Shown here: piece by piece, positions 25,163 through 33,575 of the stretch
Numbering within the stretch: position 1 is the first letter of the stretch
Layout: each line of letters begins with the position of its first letter
Source of the DNA: Microbacterium halimionae
GTDB lineage: Bacteria > Actinomycetota > Actinomycetes > Actinomycetales > Microbacteriaceae
Assembly: GCF_011761265.1 (NCBI RefSeq)
Contig: NZ_JAAOZB010000001.1
Location: 1,178,001-1,242,000, forward strand
Reading direction: 5' to 3'
Length of the DNA: 64,000 nucleotides
Made by a program: the position numbers and the translations under genes
Notes under the pieces: generated by a model
The model's input: the letters and a program-made list of their open reading frames with translations, nothing else
The model's database searches: none
Told to the model about the DNA's origin: nothing

Positions 25163-26089
25163 TCAATCGACGGTTTCGAGATAGCGCAGCAGTACGCCCT
25201 CGCGAAGGGCCCAGGGACTCACCTCGAGTTCGTCGACGCCGAGTGCTTTCATCGTCGCGTGCAGCACAACGGCACCGCCGACGATCTGAAAGGTGCGTTC
25301 TGGGGTGATTCCGGGTAGCTGCTGGCGTGCTTCGGCGGGCATCGCTGCCATCCGCGGAATCCAGCTCTTCAACGCTGAACGCGTGAGAATCAGACGGTCC
25401 TCTTCAGCCCAACCGGGTTGAGTCGTGCCCGCCAGGCGAGCCAACGAGCGGATCGTTTTCGACGAGCCGACGATGTGATCGGGCTGCGGGCGCCCCGCGA
25501 GGGCGTCGCGGATAGGGGCCAACTGCTCGCGAACGTGATCGCGAAGACGACGGATGTGGGCCGCCTGCGGCGGGTCTTCGGGCAAGAATTCAACCGTCAC
25601 TCGCCCGGCGCCGAGCGGCACCGAAAGCGCAACATCGGGCAGTTCGTCGGCGCCTGCTGCGACCTCGAGTGAACCGCCACCGATATCGAGCATGAGGATG
25701 TTGCCAGCCGACCAGCCGAACCACCGGCGGATCGCCAGGAACGTGTAGCGAGCTTCTCCGGGGCCATCGAGCACGTGCAACGGCACACCCGTGATCGCCT
25801 CAATGCGCGCGATCGTTTCGGGGCCGTTCGTCGCTTCGCGAAGCGCCGACGTCGCGATCGTAAGAAACGCCTCGACGCCTTCGCGTTCGGCTGCCTCGCG
25901 TGCAAGAGTTGCGGCCTCTTCGAGCGCTGCGACGCCGTCCGGGTTGATCGCACCTCTTGAGTCCAGAAAGCGCATGAGGCGCAACACCTGACGAAAAGTC
26001 GTCGATGTCACGGGCCGAACGCCGGTTCTAGCGTCGGCGACGAGCAGGTTGACAGTGTTCGATCCGATATCGAGGACCCCGAGGCGCAC
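25163..26089 (-). CDS. Ppx/GppA-family phosphatase
   Basis: 308 residues with the actin-like ASKHA fold of exopolyphosphatase/pppGpp phosphatase: VLDIGSNTVNLLVADA (phosphate 1), ALREATNG, and MLDIGGGSLEV (phosphate 2). Short actinobacterial Ppx proteins of this size hydrolyse short-chain polyphosphate. The GTG start at 26089 follows TAGCCT by 6 nt, a leaderless arrangement. Confidence 0.9.
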   Translation of the reverse strand: MRLGVLDIGSNTVNLLVADARTGVRPVTSTTFRQVLRLMRFLDSRGAINPDGVAALEEAATLAREAAEREGVEAFLTIATSALREATNGPETIARIEAITGVPLHVLDGPGEARYTFLAIRRWFGWSAGNILMLDIGGGSLEVAAGADELPDVALSVPLGAGRVTVEFLPEDPPQAAHIRRLRDHVREQLAPIRDALAGRPQPDHIVGSSKTIRSLARLAGTTQPGWAEEDRLILTRSALKSWIPRMAAMPAEARQQLPGITPERTFQIVGGAVVLHATMKALGVDELEVSPWALREGVLLRYLETVD

Positions 26090-26095
26090 CTATAC

Positions 26096-26101
26096 AGGCT
26101 A
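26096..26101 (-). promoter_or_regulatory. Leaderless -10 hexamer for the ppx-like gene
   Basis: On the minus strand TAGCCT is followed by 6 nt (GTATAG) and then the GTG start at 26089. Confidence 0.6.
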
Positions 26102-26128
26102 GTGGTGCGCTGAACCCGCGGCGTTCAG

Positions 26129-26192
26129 TCGGAGAATAGCGTTCTGTCGGACGGTTTGGGGCTGTGGCATCCGCCCGAACGCGATTCTCCGA
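26129..26192. repeat. 64-bp inverted-repeat element, family C copy 2
   Basis: 22-bp arms at 26129-26150 and 26171-26192 around a 20-bp spacer ending GGCAT, exactly the geometry of copy 1 at 449-512. It sits between the two divergent leaderless promoters of ppx and coaA. Confidence 0.82.
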
Positions 26193-26237
26193 CGTTGTTT
26201 GGTGTGCTCTCGCGCTGGCGCAACCGACGAGCGTGGC

Positions 26238-26243
26238 TACGAT
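26238..26243 (+). promoter_or_regulatory. Leaderless -10 hexamer for coaA
   Basis: TACGAT is followed by 6 nt (GGTGCG) and the GTG start at 26250. Confidence 0.6.
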
Positions 26244-26249
26244 GGTGCG

Positions 26250-27188
26250 GTGCCCGAACCTTTGGAGACCGCGGCGTTGTACCGCGAGATCGCCCGCGAC
26301 GAATGGTCGCGGATGGCAGCCGACATGCCGCAACCGCTGACACAGAGCGAAATCGTGCAGCTGCGGGGTATCGGCGACCGCCTCGACCTCGACGAAGTCC
26401 GCGAGGTGTATGCGCCACTCAGTCGGCTGCTGTCGCTGTACGCAAAATCAACGAAACGACTGGGGGCCGACACCAGTGCGTTCCTCGGCGAGCCCGACAC
26501 GACCACTCCGTTCGTCGTCGGTGTTGCCGGGTCTGTCGCCGTCGGGAAGTCGACGATCGCGAGGCTTCTGCGCGAACTGATGAGCCGGTGGTCCGACACC
26601 CCGCGCGTCGAACTTGTCACGACAGACGGGTTCTTGTACCCCAACGCCGAGCTTGAGCGCCGTGGGCTCATGGACCGCAAAGGGTTTCCGGAGTCTTACG
26701 ACCGTCGTGCGCTCGTCGAGTTTCTCACCGAGGTGAAGTCGGGTGCGCCCGAGGTGCGTGCGCCGTTCTACTCGCACATGCGATACGACATCGTGCCCGA
26801 CGCGCACGTGACGGTCCGTCGCCCTGATGTTGTGATCGTTGAGGGGCTCACCGTGCTGCAGCCCCCGCCAGCACCAAACGACATGGCGGTGTCTGACCTG
26901 TTCGACTTCTCCATCTACGTTGACGCCGATACAGCCCACATTGAGAAGTGGTACGTCGATCGCTTTCTCGCGCTGCGTGAGTCAGCCTTCAGCGACCCCA
27001 GTTCGTTTTTTCGCGTTTTCGCTGAACTTTCCGACGAGGATGCCGTCGCTCAAGCTCTCCGGTTCTGGAACGAGATCAATCTCCCGAACCTCGACGAGAA
27101 CGTGCTGCCGACGCGTCACCGCGCCTCTCTTGTGCTGCAAAAGGGCGCGAGTCACGCGGTGGATCGCGTCTTGCTGCGGAAGCTCTAG
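26250..27188 (+). CDS. coaA: Type I pantothenate kinase
   Basis: 312 residues. Phosphorylates pantothenate in the first step of CoA synthesis. The P-loop is [12 protein letters not shown], and the segments [18 protein letters not shown] and [17 protein letters not shown] are diagnostic of prokaryotic type I kinases. The frame is open to 26199, but the GTG at 26250 gives the standard length and follows a TACGAT hexamer by 6 nt. Confidence 0.95.
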   Translation: MPEPLETAALYREIARDEWSRMAADMPQPLTQSEIVQLRGIGDRLDLDEVREVYAPLSRLLSLYAKSTKRLGADTSAFLGEPDTTTPFVVGVAGSVAVGKSTIARLLRELMSRWSDTPRVELVTTDGFLYPNAELERRGLMDRKGFPESYDRRALVEFLTEVKSGAPEVRAPFYSHMRYDIVPDAHVTVRRPDVVIVEGLTVLQPPPAPNDMAVSDLFDFSIYVDADTAHIEKWYVDRFLALRESAFSDPSSFFRVFAELSDEDAVAQALRFWNEINLPNLDENVLPTRHRASLVLQKGASHAVDRVLLRKL

Positions 27189-27242
27189 GTCTCTCAGCCG
27201 CGCACGCGAGCCCCGCGCAAGCGAGCCCCGCGCAAGCTGCTG

Positions 27243-27324
27243 CCCTGCACTAACTCAGGCAAAATGGCTGAATAGGCTGCCTGGCAACCCGATATGGCCG
27301 CGTCTTGCCTGAGTTAGTGCAGGG
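27243..27324. repeat. Inverted-repeat element, family B copy 3 (74-bp core)
   Basis: The 15-bp arms GCACTAACTCAGGCA (27247-27261) and their exact complement (27306-27320) span 74 bp. Pairing extends outward and inward to 20-bp perfect arms, 27243-27262 and 27305-27324. It lies between the plus-strand genes coaA and glmS. Confidence 0.87.
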
Positions 27325-27343
27325 GGGGTGGTGTGAGGGTGCT

Positions 27344-27385
27344 GGATGCCGGATGCCGGATGCCGGATGCCGGATGCCGGATCCC
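27344..27385. repeat. 7-bp tandem array of GGATGCC
   Basis: Five perfect copies of GGATGCC in a row (27344-27378), then one imperfect copy GGATCCC. It sits between a family B element and the glmS promoter. The same heptamer is strikingly frequent throughout the window. Confidence 0.85.
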
Positions 27386-27454
27386 GGGTGCCGAGTGCCG
27401 GCACTTGGGACGACTCGTGCCGTGCCGCGCGGCGGGTGCACAGCCTGGCCCGCC

Positions 27455-27460
27455 TAGCAT
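27455..27460 (+). promoter_or_regulatory. Leaderless -10 hexamer for glmS
   Basis: TAGCAT then 6 nt (GGAGGT) and the ATG at 27467. GGAGGT touches the ATG and is too close to act as a normal ribosome-binding site. Confidence 0.55.
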
Positions 27461-27466
27461 GGAGGT

Positions 27467-29320
27467 ATGTGCGGAATCGTTGGGTACGTTGGCCCTCAGC
27501 AGAGCCAGGCCATTCTTCTTGCAGGTCTTGCTCGCCTTGAATATCGCGGTTACGACTCCGCTGGCATTGCCGTTATCGACGCCGATGGGGAACTCGGGAT
27601 GCGCAAGCGTGCCGGCAAGCTCAAGGTGCTGCGTGATGATCTCCTCGAGGCCCCCATGCCGAACGGCACCACGGGTATCGGTCATACACGTTGGGCCACC
27701 CACGGTCGCCCCACCGACGAGAATGCCCACCCGCACTTGGCTGACAACGACAAGCTTGCAGTCATCCACAACGGCATCATCGAGAACTTCAGTGCGCTGA
27801 AGGCGGAGCTCGTCGCCGAGGGATTCACCTTCTTGAGCGAAACCGACACCGAGGTCGCCGCTGTGCTGTTGGGGCGTGCTTATCGCACCAACGGTGGAGA
27901 TCTGGTCGCCGCGTTCCGCGTGACTGCTGCTCGCCTCGAGGGCGCCTTCACTTTGCTTGCCATGCACGAAGATCACCCCGGGCTTGTTGTCGGCGCTCGC
28001 CGCAACTCGCCGCTCGTCATCGGCCTCGGCGAGGGTGAGAACTTCCTCGGTTCTGACGTTGCGGCGTTCGTTGAGTACACCCGCAAGGCCCTGGCGATCG
28101 GTCAGGACCAGATCGTTGCGATTACTCCTGGCGGCGTCGTCGTGACCGACTTCGATGGCAACGAGGTTGAGGTTGAGCCTTTCGACGTGACATGGGATGC
28201 TGCGGCCGCTGAGAAGGGCGGATGGCCCTCGTTCATGTCGAAAGAGGTGTCAGAAGAGCCCGAAGCTATCGCGAACACGCTGCGCGGACGCATCAACAAC
28301 GGCGCCGTCGAGATCCCTGAGCTCGACGGACTCGACGGACTCTTCGAGGGAATTTCGCGCATTGTCGTGATCGCCTGCGGCACTGCGGCCTACGCCGGCC
28401 AGGTGGGTAAATATGCCATCGAGCAGTGGGCACGCATTCCCGTCGATGTCGAGCTGGCGCACGAGTTCCGCTATCGCGACCCCGTCATCGGACCCGACAC
28501 TCTCGTCGTCTCGATCAGTCAGTCGGGCGAGACGATGGACACACTCATGGCGGTCAAGTTCGCTCGCGAGCGTGGAGCCCGCACCCTCTCGATCTGCAAC
28601 ACCCAGGGCGCAACCATTCCGCGCGAATCGGATGCCGTCGTCTACACGCACGCAGGGCCCGAAGTTGCCGTGGCATCCACCAAGGCTTTTGTCGCGCAGA
28701 TCGCGGCGCTGTATCTGCTCGCACTGCATGTTGCACGCGTTCGCGGCACGATGTCGGCCGAGGCTATCGCTGAGCAGGTCGACGAGCTTGAAGCCGTGCC
28801 GACGAAGATTCAGCGCATTCTCGATACTGAGTCGGCTCGCATCACGGAACTTGCACACTGGATGGCCGACACCCGCTCGGTGCTGTTCCTCGGGCGCCAC
28901 GTTGGGTTCCCGATCGCACTCGAAGGCGCCCTCAAACTCAAAGAGATCTCTTACATTCACGCGGAGGGCTTTGCCGCTGGAGAGCTCAAGCACGGCCCGA
29001 TTGCGCTCATCGAGCCGGGTCAGCCCGTCTTCGTGATCGTGCCGTCACCGCGCGCTTCCGCTTTGCTCCACTCCAAGGTGGTCTCGACCATTGAAGAGAT
29101 CCGTGCGCGTGGTGCGCGTGTGATTGCGATTGCTGAAGAAGGGGACGCTGCGGTTCTGCCCACGGCCGACGAAGTGCTGCGCATTCCACTGGCCGCGCCG
29201 CTGATCGAGCCGCTGCTCGCCGTAGTGCCATTGCACTTGTTCGCGATGGGGCTCGCTACCGCGAAGGGCCTCGACGTTGACCAGCCGCGCAACTTGGCGA
29301 AGTCTGTGACTGTCGAATAA
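27467..29320 (+). CDS. glmS: Glutamine--fructose-6-phosphate aminotransferase (isomerizing)
   Basis: 617 residues. Makes glucosamine-6-phosphate from fructose-6-phosphate and glutamine. The N-terminal glutaminase begins MCGIVGYVG with the nucleophile Cys directly after Met, followed by GHTRWATHG and HNGIIENF. Two SIS domains (ISQSGETMDTLMA and the second around 28850-29200) bind the sugar phosphate. The end DQPRNLAKSVTVE is the conserved C-terminus. No glmS ribozyme was recognised upstream. Works with glmM at 17280. Confidence 0.97.
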   Translation: MCGIVGYVGPQQSQAILLAGLARLEYRGYDSAGIAVIDADGELGMRKRAGKLKVLRDDLLEAPMPNGTTGIGHTRWATHGRPTDENAHPHLADNDKLAVIHNGIIENFSALKAELVAEGFTFLSETDTEVAAVLLGRAYRTNGGDLVAAFRVTAARLEGAFTLLAMHEDHPGLVVGARRNSPLVIGLGEGENFLGSDVAAFVEYTRKALAIGQDQIVAITPGGVVVTDFDGNEVEVEPFDVTWDAAAAEKGGWPSFMSKEVSEEPEAIANTLRGRINNGAVEIPELDGLDGLFEGISRIVVIACGTAAYAGQVGKYAIEQWARIPVDVELAHEFRYRDPVIGPDTLVVSISQSGETMDTLMAVKFARERGARTLSICNTQGATIPRESDAVVYTHAGPEVAVASTKAFVAQIAALYLLALHVARVRGTMSAEAIAEQVDELEAVPTKIQRILDTESARITELAHWMADTRSVLFLGRHVGFPIALEGALKLKEISYIHAEGFAAGELKHGPIALIEPGQPVFVIVPSPRASALLHSKVVSTIEEIRARGARVIAIAEEGDAAVLPTADEVLRIPLAAPLIEPLLAVVPLHLFAMGLATAKGLDVDQPRNLAKSVTVE

Positions 29321-29378
29321 GCACGCTCGAATACGCAATGTTCAAAAAGCACGCTGGCGTTGTGCGTCGGGAGAGCAG

Positions 29379-29753
29379 ATGATCGTCGGAATTGGGATCG
29401 ACCTCGTCGATATTCCTCGGTTCGAGGCCCACATCTCGCGCACGCCCAAGCTGCTGGAGCGGCTCTTTTCGCCAGCCGAGCGTGTGCTGAAACCGCGCTC
29501 ACTCGCGGCTCGGTACGCGGCGAAAGAGGCGCTCATCAAGGCGCTCGGTGGATCTGATGGCGTGCACTGGACCGAGATCGAGGTGACGCCTGAGGCATCC
29601 GGTCGACCCTGGTTCACTCTGACCGGATCGACGGCGGAGGTCGTCGCTGCGCGCGGTATCGATACGCTGCATCTGTCGATGAGTCACGATGTCGGATTTG
29701 CTGTTGCATATGTCGTAGCTGAGTCGACGGTCAAAAAGGAGCCACGTTCATGA
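29379..29753 (+). CDS. acpS: Holo-[acyl-carrier-protein] synthase
   Basis: 124 residues. Transfers 4'-phosphopantetheine from CoA to acyl carrier protein. The Mg-binding GIDLVDIPRFE and the RYAAKEALIKALG motifs are both present at standard spacing. The stop overlaps the alr start (ATGA), so the genes are translationally coupled. Confidence 0.95.
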   Translation: MIVGIGIDLVDIPRFEAHISRTPKLLERLFSPAERVLKPRSLAARYAAKEALIKALGGSDGVHWTEIEVTPEASGRPWFTLTGSTAEVVAARGIDTLHLSMSHDVGFAVAYVVAESTVKKEPRS

Positions 29754-30874
29754 GCCGATTGCCTGCGGGGGTCATGCGCGAGGCGACGATTGATGTCGGT
29801 GCGATTGAAGCGAATGTGCGCCACCTCAGACGTCTCACCGACGTTGAGGTCATCGCCGTCGTGAAAGCTGACGGCTACGGTCACGGAGCGGCGCGAAGTG
29901 CGACGGCCGCACTCGACGGGGGAGCAACGCGCTTGGGCGTTGCCGACATCGGCGAAGCGCTTGCCCTCCGGCGGGCGGGCATCATGGCACCCATCGTGGC
30001 CTGGCTGCACGCGCCCGGAACGTCGTTTGCCGAGGCCGCAGCAGCTCATATCGAATTGGGAATCTCGACTTTCGAGCAGCTGCAGCAGGCCGCGGCAGTG
30101 GCTTCCTTCGACGGTCCGGTGAGCGTGCACATCAAGCTCGAAACCGGCCTTAGTCGAAACGGGGTTGCGCCCGAGGAGTACCGGGTGGTTTTCGCCGAGG
30201 CGGCACGCTTGGAACGGATCGGTAAGCTCCGCGTCATCGGAATCTTCAGTCACCTCTCAAACGCATCTGCCGACGAAGACCGGGCAGCTCTCGCACGATT
30301 CAACACGGGCCTCGGCATAGCGGCGGCCGCGGGAATCGCCCCACCGCTTCGGCACATCGCAGCAACGCACGCCGCGATTGCGCTTCCAGAAAGTCGGCTC
30401 AACTGTGTGCGTCTCGGCATTGGCATCTACGGGCTCTCGCCGTTTGCCGACCGGACGTCTGCCGAGCTGGGGCTTCGGCCAGCGATGACACTGCGCGCAT
30501 CTGTCGCGGCGGTTCGGCGTGTGCCGGCGGGCACAGGAATTTCCTACGGGTACACACACCGAACTGAATCTGAGACAACCCTCGCTCTCGTGCCACTCGG
30601 CTATGCCGATGGAGTGCCGCGCTCGGCATCGAGTGGTGGCCCGGTAGAGATCGGCGGCTCGACCTTCCGGGTCGCTGGACGCATCGCAATGGACCAGTTC
30701 GTTGTCGACGTGGGCGATAGCCCCGTCGCCGTCGGCGATGAGGCCGTGCTCTTCGGTGATTCGACGCTCGGCGTTCCTTCGGCCGACACCTGGGCGGATG
30801 CCGCTGGCACTATCAACTACGAGATCGTCACCCGGATCGGCCCTCGGGTTCCACGCCGGCAGGTCTCCTCATGA
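29750..30874 (+). CDS. alr: Alanine racemase
   Basis: 374 residues. PLP enzyme making D-alanine for peptidoglycan. Lys39 in VVKADGYGHGA forms the Schiff base, and the SYGYTHRT segment contains the second catalytic tyrosine. The stop overlaps the tsaE start. Confidence 0.96.
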   Translation: MSRLPAGVMREATIDVGAIEANVRHLRRLTDVEVIAVVKADGYGHGAARSATAALDGGATRLGVADIGEALALRRAGIMAPIVAWLHAPGTSFAEAAAAHIELGISTFEQLQQAAAVASFDGPVSVHIKLETGLSRNGVAPEEYRVVFAEAARLERIGKLRVIGIFSHLSNASADEDRAALARFNTGLGIAAAAGIAPPLRHIAATHAAIALPESRLNCVRLGIGIYGLSPFADRTSAELGLRPAMTLRASVAAVRRVPAGTGISYGYTHRTESETTLALVPLGYADGVPRSASSGGPVEIGGSTFRVAGRIAMDQFVVDVGDSPVAVGDEAVLFGDSTLGVPSADTWADAAGTINYEIVTRIGPRVPRRQVSS

Positions 30875-31374
30875 GCGTTCCCGAAGAGCTTCTCGGCACA
30901 CGTGAGATTTCTTCTCGCGACGAAATGCACGAACTCGGCAGGATGCTGGGAGACGCCCTCGTTGCGGGCGATCTGATCGTGCTTACCGGCGCCCTTGGCG
31001 CTGGGAAAACGACCCTCACTCGCGGAATCGCTGAGGGCCTCGGCGTCCGCGGACCCATCCAGAGCCCTACGTTCGTCATCGCCCGCACCCATCCATCGCT
31101 GGTCGGTGGCGCGCCGCTCGTTCACGCTGACGCCTACCGGCTTTCGTCAGCTCTTGAGCTTGACGACGTCGACATCGACGCTACGGGCTCTGTTGTCATC
31201 GTCGAGTGGGGTCGCGACATGGTCGAGGGCATTCGCGACAACTGGTGGGAGATTGAGATCGAGCGCGAGACCGGAGGGCGCGGAGCCGACACGATGTGTG
31301 GCGACCTTTCCCGCGTCTCGATGGAGCTTGACGCCGATGCGCCGCGCATCGTCACGATTTCGCGCCGTCCGTAG
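30871..31374 (+). CDS. tsaE: tRNA threonylcarbamoyladenosine biosynthesis ATPase TsaE
   Basis: 167 residues with Walker A GALGAGKT at 40-47, the QSPTFVIARTH segment and the HADAYRL motif of TsaE. It energises the TsaB-TsaD complex in t6A formation at position 37 of ANN-decoding tRNAs. Starts at the alr stop (ATGA). Its last 228 bp are overlapped by the opposing hydrolase reading frame. Confidence 0.94.
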   Translation: MSVPEELLGTREISSRDEMHELGRMLGDALVAGDLIVLTGALGAGKTTLTRGIAEGLGVRGPIQSPTFVIARTHPSLVGGAPLVHADAYRLSSALELDDVDIDATGSVVIVEWGRDMVEGIRDNWWEIEIERETGGRGADTMCGDLSRVSMELDADAPRIVTISRRP

Positions 31375-32301
31375 CGCCGGAGCTGACGCCGAGAACACGT
31401 CAGCGAGGGCTTTACGTACCGCAGTTGGCTGCTCGACGGCGGCGTAGTGGCCGGCATCCGGCAGGCTCACATCGTCGAAATCTCGGATGCGGCGTCGCAT
31501 CGCCGCGCTATCGCCGGCACCGACGAACACGTCGTGCTCTCCGTGCACTGACCGCACCGGCACCGAAATGCGGTTCCACAGTGACGTTTCGTAGACCCGG
31601 GCCTGCTCGGCAGCGGCAAGAAAAGCCCGTGGGCGAATCTCGTCTGCGAGCGCATCGCTCACCGACGCGTCGATGGCTCGAGGGTGTCGAAACAGGGGAC
31701 GTGCGAGCACTCGAAGTGCGCCGCTTCGGCGAAGGAAGTTCAGGAGAGGAAGCGCCGCGGCGCCGAGCCCGCCGAGCATCCGCATTGCCAGGAGCATTCC
31801 GCTGAATGCTGGGAGCGCTGCCGCACCGACGATCGGATTGCGCAACGCCCGTTGAATCCCGCTACCGCTTGGCGACACGAGCCCAACCGCAACCGTGTGC
31901 TGCGGAAAACGAGCAGCAATATCGAGAGCGATGAACCCGCCGAGCGAGTGACCGATGAGTCGCCACTGGCGGTAACCGAGGGACCTCGCAACGGCGGCGA
32001 TCGCGCACGAGACCACAGCTATCTCGGGCACGGGGCCGGCGCTCTCGCCCCACCCGGGCAGGTCGATTGCGATCACATCGGTCAGCGACTCGCCGTGACC
32101 GCCATCGGCGCCATCGCTCGCGGCATCACTTGCAACGATCAGCGGTGTCCAGGTCGTCCATGATGCTGCAGCGCCATGCAGCAGGATCGTTGCCACTCCA
32201 CCAGCTTCACGGCCGTGGTGCACCACGATGTGTCCCGCAGCTGTCGGCACAACACTTCGTCGCAGCCCGAGCGTTGCAGCATCGGTGTGAAGCGTTGACA
32301 T
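31147..32301 (-). CDS. Alpha/beta-fold hydrolase with a C-terminal extension antisense to tsaE
   Basis: 384 residues from the ATG at 32301. The oxyanion loop LLHGAAASW, the nucleophile elbow GHSLGG, an HGEHDVFVGA acid region and the histidine in LPDAGHYAAVE form a complete alpha/beta hydrolase core, which ends around 31390. The reading frame then continues for about 75 residues opposite tsaE with no family resemblance. It lies between tsaE and tsaB in opposite orientation. The substrate is unknown. Confidence 0.82.
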   Translation of the reverse strand: MSTLHTDAATLGLRRSVVPTAAGHIVVHHGREAGGVATILLHGAAASWTTWTPLIVASDAASDGADGGHGESLTDVIAIDLPGWGESAGPVPEIAVVSCAIAAVARSLGYRQWRLIGHSLGGFIALDIAARFPQHTVAVGLVSPSGSGIQRALRNPIVGAAALPAFSGMLLAMRMLGGLGAAALPLLNFLRRSGALRVLARPLFRHPRAIDASVSDALADEIRPRAFLAAAEQARVYETSLWNRISVPVRSVHGEHDVFVGAGDSAAMRRRIRDFDDVSLPDAGHYAAVEQPTAVRKALADVFSASAPALRTARNRDDARRIGVKLHRDAGKVATHRVGSAPSGLALDLNLPPVVANALDHVATPLDDDNRARSVDVDVVKLKS

Positions 32302-32364
32302 GTGCCTGTTCATGCCAGGTATTCGGTGCCGGAGCGCGATCGGATGCCTCGCCCGCGCGCGCAC

Positions 32365-32370
32365 TACCCT
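32365..32370 (+). promoter_or_regulatory. Leaderless -10 hexamer for tsaB
   Basis: TACCCT, then 6 nt (GGAAGG), then the GTG start at 32377. Confidence 0.6.
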
Positions 32371-32376
32371 GGAAGG

Positions 32377-33057
32377 GTGATCCTTGGCATCGATACTTCA
32401 CTCGGCACGGAGCTTGCTCTCGTTGACCCCGACGGTGTTGTGCGCGCAGAAGCGGCAAGCCTCGATGCTCTCGGGCACGCCGAAGTCATCGGAACACTGC
32501 TCGTGCGCGTGCTCGCTGACGCCGCCACAACGGCCGCAGTCGGTAGCCCCGTTCCGGCAGGGGCGGAAACTGTCGTGACGCACGTTGCGTCTGGCATGGG
32601 GCCCGGGCCCTTCACTGGTCTTCGCATCGGCATTGCGGCAGCTCGCGCTTTCGCGCTTGCGCGCGGCATCCCGGTCATTCCCGTACCGAGTCACGATGCT
32701 GTCGCCCTTGAGGCGCTGATGGCTTCAGCCCTTGCGGATACGGAGCCCGAGCGTTTTGCCGTCGTGACCGACGCGCGTCGACGGGAATTCGCCTACACCG
32801 TTTATGACGGCATCGACGACGATGGTCTTCCGTTGCGGGTTGCGGGCCCCGCTCTCGTGCCACGCGACGATATCGATGCAACTGTCGCGGCGCTCGGCGC
32901 GCGACGCCTTGATGCCACCCGGGTGCCGGCGGCGTTCATCGGCCTCGTTGCCGCACGTGCCCTCGCGGCCGGCCGAGAGGTTGCCGACGCTGAACCGCTG
33001 TACCTGCGCTCGCCCGATGTGACGCTCGGCCATGTTCCCAAGAAGGTCGGGGTATGA
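32377..33057 (+). CDS. tsaB: tRNA threonylcarbamoyladenosine biosynthesis protein TsaB
   Basis: 226 residues of ASKHA fold: ILGIDTSLGTELALVD at the start and GPGPFTGLRIGIAAARAFA in the middle. It is the scaffold partner of TsaD. The GTG at 32377 is used because it yields the standard N-terminus and follows a -10 hexamer by 6 nt; the frame runs open to 32302. The stop overlaps the rimI start. Confidence 0.93.
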   Translation: MILGIDTSLGTELALVDPDGVVRAEAASLDALGHAEVIGTLLVRVLADAATTAAVGSPVPAGAETVVTHVASGMGPGPFTGLRIGIAAARAFALARGIPVIPVPSHDAVALEALMASALADTEPERFAVVTDARRREFAYTVYDGIDDDGLPLRVAGPALVPRDDIDATVAALGARRLDATRVPAAFIGLVAARALAAGREVADAEPLYLRSPDVTLGHVPKKVGV

Positions 33058-33575
33058 CCGAAATGCGCCGCGCCACCCTGGCCGACCTCGACGCCATCAT
33101 GGCGCTCGAAAAAGCAAGCTTTCCAACGGATGCCTGGAGCGCACCCATGATGCGCGAAGAACTCGCATCGCCGCATAGCTTCTACCTCGTGCTCGAAGGC
33201 GAAGCGCAACCAGGCGAAAGCCCCGTGCTCGAAGGCTACGCGGGACTTCGCGCACTTTCGGGTTCCCACGACGCTGACGTTCAGACCATCACTGTTGCGG
33301 CGGCAACCCGCGGGAAAGGCCTCGGCCGCACGCTGCTGCGTGCTTTGCTCGATGAAGCTGGCGAGCGAGGTATCCGAGACGTCTTTCTCGAGGTGCGCGC
33401 CGATAATCCGGTTGGTCAGTCTCTGTACGTGTCGGAGGGTTTCGTCGACATCGGTCGTCGACCCGGCTACTACCAGCCTGACAACGTGGATGCCGTCGTC
33501 ATGAAGTGCGAGATGGCCCACTGGCATCGGGCGGGTCTGCGTGTCGAGGCCGAACCGGGGACAATAGTCACGTGA
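33054..33575 (+). CDS. rimI: Ribosomal-protein-alanine N-acetyltransferase RimI
   Basis: 173-residue GNAT-fold acetyltransferase. The acetyl-CoA loop is in [19 protein letters not shown], and the [18 protein letters not shown] segment is the typical RimI second half. It is flanked by tsaB and tsaD with stop-start overlaps at both ends, the usual actinobacterial arrangement. Confidence 0.92.
   Translation: MTEMRRATLADLDAIMALEKASFPTDAWSAPMMREELASPHSFYLVLEGEAQPGESPVLEGYAGLRALSGSHDADVQTITVAAATRGKGLGRTLLRALLDEAGERGIRDVFLEVRADNPVGQSLYVSEGFVDIGRRPGYYQPDNVDAVVMKCEMAHWHRAGLRVEAEPGTIVT

Noticed and set aside
27189..27466. glmS ribozyme upstream of glmS
   Set aside because: The gap holds a family B element and a heptamer array, and the transcript appears to start at the ATG; no ribozyme core was recognised.
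31395..31805. Plus-strand frame between tsaE and tsaB
   Set aside because: Antisense to the hydrolase core, arginine-rich, no conserved features.
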